Below, piece by piece: positions 1 to 7,672 of a stretch of DNA of 39,246 bases (position 1 is its first letter; each line of letters opens with the position of its first letter). The stretch lies in contig JAQWBK010000002.1 in assembly GCA_028706415.1 (NCBI GenBank), forward strand, positions 1-39,246. Reading direction: 5' to 3'. Under the pieces are notes generated by a model, which was not told the DNA's origin, searched no databases, and saw nothing but the letters and a program-made list of their open reading frames with translations. The translations under genes were made by a program, and so were the position numbers. Origin of the DNA: Oscillospiraceae bacterium. GTDB taxonomy: Bacteria; Bacillota; Clostridia; Oscillospirales; Acutalibacteraceae.

Positions 1-297
1 CGTGATTGCCTGAGACGGTGACGAGCTTGTTGTCGTAGTATTCCCGGCTGCAGCGGTTACACTCCCGGCAGATGTAGCGATACTGATGGTAGTGGAGACT
101 TCCTGCGAGCCTTCGATTGTTACAATTACATCATCATCCAATACATCATTAGAAGTTGCGGTGGTTGCTGTTGTAGTTGTGGTTGGTCGTGTAAAAATCT
201 TGTCCTTTTCGTTTTCAGACTTAAACATAAAGGCATACAAAGCAATTGCAGCAATAACAGTTACAAGACATGATAATATTATTACATTTTTCTTCAC
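1..297 (-). CDS. N-terminal part of a membrane-anchored/secreted protein with Thr/Ser-rich linker, truncated by window edge (GTG start)
   Basis: Reverse-strand open frame from GTG at 297 to position 1 with no stop: VKKNVIILSCLVTVIAAIALYAFMFKSENEKDKIFTRPTTTTTATTATSNDVLDDD...; N-terminal hydrophobic segment followed by Thr-rich linker; GGAGGA RBS just upstream. Not in the supplied ORF track. Confidence 0.7.
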   Translation of the reverse strand, partial: MKKNVIILSCLVTVIAAIALYAFMFKSENEKDKIFTRPTTTTTATTATSNDVLDDDVIVTIEGSQEVSTTISIATSAGSVTAAAGNTTTTSSSPSQAIT

Positions 298-322
298 TAT
301 TCATCCTCCTCCGCACAATGCA

Positions 323-1102
323 TCAATCGTTTTTTTCTATAGCGTAGGTTAACCGTCTGTTGATTTCCTTGGTACATGCTTTCAAATGATTGATTACTAA
401 TTTGTGTTCTTTATCATCCGGGTCAACAACCGTATTGTAAAATTTACTTAGCCCTACTGCACCTATACTTTTGTGACCATTATTGATATCGCTTGCATAG
501 CTGATATCAAACAGATTTCCAACCTCTTTTGTAACAATGGCAATGCCTTGGTTTTTTATGATATCCAGCTCTTTGAATAGCTTTTTGGATGAATCAATGT
601 TCGGCCACTGCTCTTGAGTCGGCAGGCCGTTTGTTTTGTAAAAATCCAGGATACCTCTTTTGTCCATATTTGCCAGCATAACCCGGCCGGTTGCAGTTGA
701 ATAAATATTTCCGAGTATCAGATTTGTCTTTCTTTCTGAAAGCTTGCGCGAGCCTTCTACAAAATGGATTATAAATTTCTTGTTTTCGTGTATAACAGCC
801 AGCAGTGATGTCTGACCAACCTTTAGATTAAGCCATTTTAACATGGGATGGCAGATTTGAATTAGATCCTCCTGAAATCTGCCATACCTTGTTAAATAGA
901 AGGTGGCGGGACCGAGACGATATCCTTTCATGCGTGATATTCTTTCAACGAATCCCGATTCCCTCAGGGTATTCAAGACATGAACGCAGGTACTCTTGTT
1001 GATATTAGTTTTCCTATACAGCTCATCAAGTGTAATACTATCACCATAAACATCCGAAATAGCAGTAAGAATGGTCATGGTTTTTTCCACAGAGTTTAAC
1101 AT
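323..1102 (-). CDS. IclR-family transcriptional regulator
   Basis: 259 aa; N-terminal wHTH (ITLDELYRKTNINKSTCVHVLNTLRESGFVER) and C-terminal IclR effector-like domain (YSTATGRVMLANM, GIAIVTKEVGNLFDISYA); AGGTGAG RBS upstream of ATG. Confidence 0.88.
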   Translation of the reverse strand: MLNSVEKTMTILTAISDVYGDSITLDELYRKTNINKSTCVHVLNTLRESGFVERISRMKGYRLGPATFYLTRYGRFQEDLIQICHPMLKWLNLKVGQTSLLAVIHENKKFIIHFVEGSRKLSERKTNLILGNIYSTATGRVMLANMDKRGILDFYKTNGLPTQEQWPNIDSSKKLFKELDIIKNQGIAIVTKEVGNLFDISYASDINNGHKSIGAVGLSKFYNTVVDPDDKEHKLVINHLKACTKEINRRLTYAIEKND

Positions 1103-1226
1103 TTACTCACCTTTATAATATTTACCGAATATATTCACATGTAATAAACTTGCTGAATTTATATTATATCATAATATTATCGCTAAACATAGGGTAAGAA
1201 TTGGTTATACTATCAATAACATACTT

Positions 1227-1943
1227 TTAAAAGCGCCCATACGTGTTGTAAACTTCGAATGGATCCATACCTTCTGCCATTGCTTTACGACTTGCCTTCT
1301 CACTTTCAAACCAATTTTCGGCGGTTTCAAGCACCTCGACCGTTTTGTCCTTAGGTACAATAACCACACCGTCATAATCTCCGAAAATAAAGTCGCCGGG
1401 ATCCACTCGCAACATACCATCGATCCCGTTTATGTAAATCGGAATCATATATTCTATGATAACCGAGCGTCCCAATCCTTCGACCGGATTGCGAAATCGG
1501 CAAAATGTCGGGAAGTTCATATTAATCAAATAGTTTGAGTCGCGGGTAGAACCGTCAATAACAGCGCCGGAGCAGCCTGCCGCCCGCATGGCCGTTGCTG
1601 TTATTTCACCGAATTGACCGCAGTTTTTATTTCCCTGTACATCAGAAAGCATCACACAGCCATCAATCATGCTTTTCATTAAGCCAAGGCGAATGTTGTG
1701 AGTGTAGGTGTCTGTTTTGGGGGTGGTCTGGCGTCTGATTGTGAATGCCGGTCCCGCCACCTTCATATCAACTGTCAGGGGATAAATCCCGCTATCCATT
1801 GATCGACCGGGCAATCCGATGGATTCCAGCGCGTCGTAGATTAAGGCAGTGTAGAGCTTCAGGTATCTATTACGGATATCCTCTATGTCATAGTCCACTG
1901 TCAGGGGCTTTCTTTCGTAGTTGTCAATGATTTTGTCTTGCAT
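1227..1943 (-). CDS. RraA / HMG-aldolase family protein (putative pyruvate aldolase-type)
   Basis: 238 aa; RraA-like pattern: DALESIGLPGR, VAGPAFTIR, GEITATAMRAAGCSGAVIDGSTRDSNYL, DPGDFIFGDYDGVVIVPK. Confidence 0.82.
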   Translation of the reverse strand: MQDKIIDNYERKPLTVDYDIEDIRNRYLKLYTALIYDALESIGLPGRSMDSGIYPLTVDMKVAGPAFTIRRQTTPKTDTYTHNIRLGLMKSMIDGCVMLSDVQGNKNCGQFGEITATAMRAAGCSGAVIDGSTRDSNYLINMNFPTFCRFRNPVEGLGRSVIIEYMIPIYINGIDGMLRVDPGDFIFGDYDGVVIVPKDKTVEVLETAENWFESEKASRKAMAEGMDPFEVYNTYGRF

Positions 1944-1966
1944 TTCAAATTCTCCTCTTTACGCTT

Positions 1967-2737
1967 TTATAATAAATGTTTCCCGCCGTCAATAAAAATG
2001 TTTTCCCCGGTTATAAATCTGCTGGATTCAGAACAGAGCATGACAACCGTTCCGGTGCAATCTTCGGGACTTCCAATGAACTTTACCGGTATACCATTTA
2101 TGATTTTTTCATGGAAATCAGAATTTGCCAATACTTCTTTGTTCCTATCAGTATATATAGTTCCGGGAGCCACATTATTTACTGTTACTCCATATGGCGC
2201 GTACATTGGTGCAAGCAGCTTTACCATGTTAAGCACGGCATCTTTTGTAGCTGCATACACCAGCATTTCTTTATTGGGCTCAATTTGCTGAATGCTGCCG
2301 ATGGTAATCAATCTACCCCACTTGTTTTTCTGCATATGAGGGACGAAAAGCTGGGCAAGCTTCAGCGATGAACGCAAGTTAATGTTTATCTGAGAGTCAA
2401 ATTCATCATCTGTTATTTGTGTCCATTGATTTCTTATCTGCATTGATGCGTTTAATATAACGATATCGGGAAGTTTGAAGTCCTCAACGATCTGGTCATA
2501 TATCTGATTTGCCGAATTCAAGTTTGCAAGATCGGCATATACCCCTTTGACTTTTCTCCCCATATTTCTGATATCTGCAATAACCGATTCGGAATTCTCA
2601 CCGGGCTTTCTGCAATGCAGAATGACATCCGCTCCATATTCCGCCAATGAGTATAAAATCGCCTTGCCGATACCACGGTTTGATCCGGTTACCAGGGCGG
2701 TTTTACCGCTTAAATCAAACAATCCTTTCATGTGCAA
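1967..2737 (-). CDS. SDR-family NAD(P)-dependent oxidoreductase
   Basis: 256 aa; TGSNRGIGKAI nucleotide-binding motif, LNAS, YAATKDAV catalytic YxxxK, NNVAPGTIYTD. Confidence 0.93.
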   Translation of the reverse strand: MHMKGLFDLSGKTALVTGSNRGIGKAILYSLAEYGADVILHCRKPGENSESVIADIRNMGRKVKGVYADLANLNSANQIYDQIVEDFKLPDIVILNASMQIRNQWTQITDDEFDSQININLRSSLKLAQLFVPHMQKNKWGRLITIGSIQQIEPNKEMLVYAATKDAVLNMVKLLAPMYAPYGVTVNNVAPGTIYTDRNKEVLANSDFHEKIINGIPVKFIGSPEDCTGTVVMLCSESSRFITGENIFIDGGKHLL

Positions 2738-3698
2738 GCTCCTTTTGGCTCATTTCATATAATCCCTTTAAATATCCGACCGCAAACAGCCGTCCCAAAT
2801 TGCAATATCCCGGATTGTCATTATCCTCTCCTGCTAAAGTCGGAACATGGTCAACGCGAACATACCCATCATAGCCAATCTCTTTGTAAGCGAGTATGCA
2901 CTGTGCCATATCGGTCATGCCGTTATCGTGGAAGGTTTCATGAAAATCATGTTTTGTTCCCGATATATCTCGAAAATGAACAAAGTTCAGCTTGCCCATT
3001 TTACCGAATTTTTTTATTGTTTCAAGAATATTCTCACCCATGGCACAGAAGGATCCCTGGCACATTGTAATTCCCATATTTGGACTGGGAACCAGATTCA
3101 CAGCCTTTTCCATTGCATCGTTGCTTGTTAAAATCCTGCCGATCTGCTGAATACTGTCTACCGGGGGATCGTCAGGATGAAGTGCCAGTCGCACACCCGC
3201 CTGTTCGGCTACAGGAACAATTGCCTCTTGCAGATATAGAAAATTTTCCCACAGACTTTCTTTTGTCAGAATTCCATCCTCGGTCAATTGACTGTGATCA
3301 ATGTCGGAATGCCGGTATCCCGTAACCAATGCACCGCCGCGTTCGGGAATATTCCTGCTGGTTCTCAACCAGCCGAAGTGGGCCATGAAGTTATAACATA
3401 AAACTTCAATACCCAGCATTCCCATATGGATGATTAAGCTGCACATCCTCTCAATTTCCACATCTCTGTTGGGACGACCGAATTTAATATTCTGGTTAAG
3501 CGGGGCAGGCTCGATTACCGCCAGCTTAAATCCGCCATCCTCGTATTTTTCTTTCATTTTTTTTAACAGTTCGAAGCTTTCGGCAGTTTCCTCCATGTGC
3601 CCGTCCGGCATTCTTCCTACCGCATATTTAATTCCTATCTGACGGGCGTATTCCCATTGTATATCCGGTTCGCATCTTAAATACTCAGCGATTTTCAT
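2715..3698 (-). CDS. uxuA: Mannonate dehydratase-like (UxuA family) TIM-barrel enzyme
   Basis: Start re-set from the track's 3956 to the ATG at 3698 (MKIAEYLRCEPDIQWEYARQIGIKYAVG...), which overlaps the upstream stop as TAATG. Motifs LALHPDDPP, GITMCQGSF, FVHFRDI, HETFHDNGMTDM, YVRVDHVPTLAGE typical of UxuA-type enzymes. Confidence 0.85.
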   Translation of the reverse strand: MKIAEYLRCEPDIQWEYARQIGIKYAVGRMPDGHMEETAESFELLKKMKEKYEDGGFKLAVIEPAPLNQNIKFGRPNRDVEIERMCSLIIHMGMLGIEVLCYNFMAHFGWLRTSRNIPERGGALVTGYRHSDIDHSQLTEDGILTKESLWENFLYLQEAIVPVAEQAGVRLALHPDDPPVDSIQQIGRILTSNDAMEKAVNLVPSPNMGITMCQGSFCAMGENILETIKKFGKMGKLNFVHFRDISGTKHDFHETFHDNGMTDMAQCILAYKEIGYDGYVRVDHVPTLAGEDNDNPGYCNLGRLFAVGYLKGLYEMSQKELAHERIV

Positions 3699-4561
3699 TA
3701 ATAATTTCTCCTTTGAAACAGTCGATACATTTGCTTTCCCGGCACGTCTGTGCGAATCTTGAATACCGAACCGGCAAGCGGCTGCCGACCAAGGTCGGTA
3801 AAATGGCTTGAGGTGGTTATTATAAGATCGCGAAGATCTTCCCCTGCAAAAACACAACTTGCGACATTTTCCACAGGAATTATAACAGTTTCCAAAATGC
3901 TTCCCGTTTGTGGATCCACACGAACAATCCGGCCGCCACCCCACAATGCTGTCCAAAGCTTGCCTTCTATATCGATTGCCATTCCGTCCGGGCTGCCCAT
4001 GTTTTGGTATTTATAAGCAGTTCGTCGATTTGAAATATTTCCATTCTGCATATTAAAATCAAAAACATCTGTCTTCATGGTGGGGGTATCATTAAAATAA
4101 AATAAATTTCTTTGGGTATCCCAATCAAGTCCGTTGGAATTTCCTATTTCACCAAGCAGCTTATGCATGCCGCCCTCATAATCCATTCTGTACAAAGAGG
4201 CCTTACCTTCCCTGCTCATGGTTCCTAGATAAAACATTCCGTCAGGGCCTGCTTTTCCGTCATTAAAACGGATGCCCTCCATGTTAAAGGGCTTGTTGAT
4301 GATTTTGAGGCTTCCGTTTTTATCTATTCTGTATACACCGTCTTCAAGACCTCCCACAATATCACCATTGGCATCAAGTGCGATACAGCCAATCTGCTGG
4401 GGAATTACAAGATCTGAGATTTTTGCATTATTCCAGTCAAGTTTGCGCAGTCGCTTTCCCTGAATATCAACATAATAAAGCAATTTATTGTGTTGATCCC
4501 AAACCGGACTTTCCGCCACAATAGATAGAGCATCGGTAACAAGTTCGACATTTTTATTCAT
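3698..4561 (-). CDS. SMP-30/gluconolactonase/LRE family protein
   Basis: AESPVWDQHNKLLYYVDIQGKRLRKLD, RFNDGKAGPDGMFYLGTM, SNGLDWD, GSPDGMAIDIEGKLWTALWGGGRIVRVDP: classic SMP-30 beta-propeller motifs. ATG at 4561 preferred; the track extends to a TTG at 4603. Confidence 0.92.
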   Translation of the reverse strand: MNKNVELVTDALSIVAESPVWDQHNKLLYYVDIQGKRLRKLDWNNAKISDLVIPQQIGCIALDANGDIVGGLEDGVYRIDKNGSLKIINKPFNMEGIRFNDGKAGPDGMFYLGTMSREGKASLYRMDYEGGMHKLLGEIGNSNGLDWDTQRNLFYFNDTPTMKTDVFDFNMQNGNISNRRTAYKYQNMGSPDGMAIDIEGKLWTALWGGGRIVRVDPQTGSILETVIIPVENVASCVFAGEDLRDLIITTSSHFTDLGRQPLAGSVFKIRTDVPGKQMYRLFQRRNY

Positions 4562-4654
4562 TATCAGACACAAGCCCTCCAAAGTATTTACTAAAAGACT
4601 CAATTAATCATGTATGTTCATCCTGCATAAAATTTAACCTCAGGAAGTGCGTTA

Positions 4655-4689
4655 TGTCAACAAATTTCATACAGTCAAATTTGTTGACA
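4655..4689. promoter_or_regulatory. Perfect 13-bp inverted repeat (TGTCAACAAATTT-N9-AAATTTGTTGACA), operator-like
   Basis: Left arm 4655-4667 and right arm 4677-4689 are exact reverse complements; located between two divergent operons. Confidence 0.8.
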
Positions 4690-4712
4690 ATTTTCTAGCC
4701 AGCAAATATAAT
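4684..4712 (+). promoter_or_regulatory. Consensus sigma-A-type promoter TTGACA-N17-TATAAT
   Basis: TTGACA at 4684-4689, exact TATAAT at 4707-4712, 17-nt spacer, upstream of the GH2 gene; the -35 lies within the palindrome. Confidence 0.75.
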
Positions 4713-4834
4713 TCAAAGCAGTAAGGTCGTAATTTAGTTAAAATAATTAAATTATTCTGTATATTACTATATATTTCCATCAGAAATGTCAAAAATGTGT
4801 GTAATTTTAATAATTGGAGAACAGGAGAGTTCAT

Positions 4835-7618
4835 ATGGAGCTGAATCATCAATACTATATAGAACCTCGGGAGAAAAACCATATTGAATTATGTGATGAA
4901 TGGAGCTATACATATACCGACAAGCCTGTCGATGATATAGCAGAGCTTGAATGGAACCTGAAAACACAAATACCGAATTCTATATATTGGAGCTTATATG
5001 AATCGGAAGTTCTTCCACATCCGTATGTTGGCTGCAACAGCCGATTATTTTCATGGGTAGATGAAAAAGTCTGGTACTATCAAAAAAGATTTAGTTTAGA
5101 TGATTCCTTTAATATCGGAGACGCTTTTTTATGTGCTGACGGAGTGGCTTATTATTCCCGGGTCTGGCTGAACGGAGCATTACTGGGAAGTCATGAAGGA
5201 ATGTTTGGCGGGCCAATCATAAATGTAGCCGACCGGCTTAATTATAATGGTGAAAACGAGGTTGTTATTGAAGTAAAAGCCTGCAACTATGGCATAAAGG
5301 ATAGATGGAGCCCGCGTAATCACAAGGGTGAAAACACGGCGATTGTACCGTGGAATATTGTTCGAGACAAGGACTCAAGCACCGGAGATTTTATTGTAAT
5401 CGGGCTTTGGCGGGGAGTGCGCATTGAATTCTTGCCAAAACTCCACATAAGCCGTCCCTACCTAACAACAAAATCTATTGAGGGCAACAGTGCCGTACTT
5501 CATTTGGATATGGAAATTGCTGATGGGACAATCAACGAGCTTGAATCTGACCCGGGTTACGCGTCCGGCTGCTACGGTTATACAAGGGCGTTCGATGTCG
5601 GGATAACCGGAGTTAAGCAGAAGGAGCCGGTTGATATTTGTGTTGAGATTCGTGAGAAGCTCACTAATATACGGGTTTATTATAATCAAACTCAAATACA
5701 GTTATACGATCGTGAAAAGAGCTTTATCAATCCCAAGTATTACGAATGTCAATTTTATAATACCGACATTGTAATTGAAAATCCAAAGCTATGGTTCCCC
5801 GTAAACATGGGTGAAGCCTTTTTGTATAATGTTACAATTACTCTCCTTAAAGGTAACAGGGTATATGATACTCACTCCTTCGATTATGGAATAAGGACCA
5901 TCTGCCTGGAAAATACGGCAGGGGACAAATTCAGAAGCCGATGGGGAAAATTCCAATTTATTATAAACGGTAAGCCGATATTTTTGAAGGGTATGAACTG
6001 GGCACCTATTGACTACCTATATAAGTTCAAGAGTGAGGAATACCGTTGGAATCTGGAATTGGTTAAAAATGCTGGTATTCAGCTGCTTCGGGTGTGGAGC
6101 GGCGGAGGAATTCCGGAGAATGATGATTTTTACAGGATTTGCGATGAACTGGGTATTATGGTATGGCAGGACAGCTTTATTGCCAATATGGAAACACCCA
6201 ATTGGCCGCAGGACATACTGGAGCAGCAGGTTTCGATGAATATTTATCGCATACGCAACCATCCTTCACTGGCGGTTCACTGCGGGGGGAACGAGTTTAA
6301 TCCCTATTCATTTGGAAATGCAGCATCCATGTTTGTTATTCAACGCAGTATAGAGGATCTGGATTATTCCAGACCGTTCATACGAACAACCGCAGATATG
6401 GGAAGTGCGCATATCTACAAGGATTTTGAGCCTGTTTGGTATCGGAAAGCATATAAGCAGCTGCCCTTCGTGGGCGAAACGGGTATTCATAGCTTTCCAA
6501 ATTTTAAAACCATCAAGCAGCTTATATCAGAGAAAGAATTGAGCATTTTGCAGGAGCATATGCCGGATTTAAGCAATCCTGTGGTAAAGGAAAAATATCC
6601 GGAGCTGATAAATCACTTTTCAGAGTATGTTCCGAGTCGTGTGCCGCGCATGGTCAACAGAACCAGCCATATTAACGATATTGACAATATTTCTTTAGAG
6701 GATTTTATTGAAGCTACAAATATTGCTTCGGGCGAATTTTATCAAATTATGCTCGAATCCATGCGAGAGAATTTTCCTGTTACATCGGGGATTATGCCAT
6801 GGGTATTCAAGCGTCCGTGGACTACTGTAGCGATACAGTTGGTGGACGGCATGGGGTTACCGGTCGCCCCGTACTACTATGTGTTGAATTCCTATCGCCC
6901 GCTTTCGGTTATGGTTTGTCTGGAGCAGTTGAGCTTTGCTCCGGAGGAGGTCATTAATCTGCCGGTTGCCATTATAAATGACAGCGGCAACAAGCTCGAG
7001 GGGGTTATGCTTAAGCTGGAAATATTGGACCCTGAATTCAAAACAGTATATAAAAAGACCGAAAATGTTGAAATGTCAAGTGAGCAGTATAAAAAGCATT
7101 TTCACTTCCAAGACTTTGAAATTCCGGGTTGGTTCACAGAAAAATACTTTTTCATACATGTCGCGCTTATAAAGGATGACATTATGCTCGGTCAAAGCTT
7201 TTACTGGCCAAGGTGTTTAAAGTGCTTAGAAGACAAAGCGTTTTGTACCGAATTCCGATCTCGCCCGCATGAAAACCTTCGATTTACGGAAGGCCCCTAT
7301 TTAAAGCCGCAGATTGCAGCAGTCGCTTCCGGGGCATTGCTTGGTTGCAGGGTGCTGTCGGTTGAAAGAAAAAGCATTAGAACAGAGCTAAATATTCAAA
7401 TCAAAAACAACTCTGATGTGCCCGCGTTTCCCATCAGCATTAGCTTGGCAAACAGTAATGCACCATTTTACACCAGCGACAACTATTATTTTCAAAGCTC
7501 ACGGCAAACCAGAGATATCAAAATGGTTATTTATGATGAGGATCACACTTTAAATAGTTTTGATATCGAGATTTCGGCGTGGAACAGCAACAAGGAAAGC
7601 ATAAAAGTTGAAAGTTGA
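4835..7618 (+). CDS. Glycoside hydrolase family 2 protein (beta-mannosidase-like)
   Basis: ATG at 4835 with AGGAGA RBS. GH2 sugar-binding N-domain (WYYQKRFSLDD...VWLNGALLGSHEGMFGGP), GKPIFLKGMNWAPID, HCGGNEFN acid/base region, FVGETGIHSFP nucleophile region. Confidence 0.9.
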   Translation: MELNHQYYIEPREKNHIELCDEWSYTYTDKPVDDIAELEWNLKTQIPNSIYWSLYESEVLPHPYVGCNSRLFSWVDEKVWYYQKRFSLDDSFNIGDAFLCADGVAYYSRVWLNGALLGSHEGMFGGPIINVADRLNYNGENEVVIEVKACNYGIKDRWSPRNHKGENTAIVPWNIVRDKDSSTGDFIVIGLWRGVRIEFLPKLHISRPYLTTKSIEGNSAVLHLDMEIADGTINELESDPGYASGCYGYTRAFDVGITGVKQKEPVDICVEIREKLTNIRVYYNQTQIQLYDREKSFINPKYYECQFYNTDIVIENPKLWFPVNMGEAFLYNVTITLLKGNRVYDTHSFDYGIRTICLENTAGDKFRSRWGKFQFIINGKPIFLKGMNWAPIDYLYKFKSEEYRWNLELVKNAGIQLLRVWSGGGIPENDDFYRICDELGIMVWQDSFIANMETPNWPQDILEQQVSMNIYRIRNHPSLAVHCGGNEFNPYSFGNAASMFVIQRSIEDLDYSRPFIRTTADMGSAHIYKDFEPVWYRKAYKQLPFVGETGIHSFPNFKTIKQLISEKELSILQEHMPDLSNPVVKEKYPELINHFSEYVPSRVPRMVNRTSHINDIDNISLEDFIEATNIASGEFYQIMLESMRENFPVTSGIMPWVFKRPWTTVAIQLVDGMGLPVAPYYYVLNSYRPLSVMVCLEQLSFAPEEVINLPVAIINDSGNKLEGVMLKLEILDPEFKTVYKKTENVEMSSEQYKKHFHFQDFEIPGWFTEKYFFIHVALIKDDIMLGQSFYWPRCLKCLEDKAFCTEFRSRPHENLRFTEGPYLKPQIAAVASGALLGCRVLSVERKSIRTELNIQIKNNSDVPAFPISISLANSNAPFYTSDNYYFQSSRQTRDIKMVIYDEDHTLNSFDIEISAWNSNKESIKVES

Positions 7619-7672
7619 ACACACAAGACTTAACAAAGCAGCAACCTTGATATGAATTAGGAGGATATCGGC

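Noticed and set aside
86-352. Plus-strand ORF of 88 aa
   Set aside because: Antisense to the GTG-started Thr-linker CDS and overlaps the 3' end of the IclR gene; low-complexity Val/Ser composition is the antisense of ACN (Thr) codons.
1140-1200. AT-rich stretch with short palindromes upstream of the IclR gene (e.g. ATAATATTAT)
   Set aside because: Short AT-rich palindromes are expected by chance here and no consensus promoter could be aligned convincingly.
2715-3956. 413-aa version of the UxuA-like protein
   Set aside because: N-terminal ~86 aa (Cys/Arg/Ser-rich) are antisense-frame noise over the SMP-30 gene; the ATG at 3698 with TAATG coupling is far more credible.
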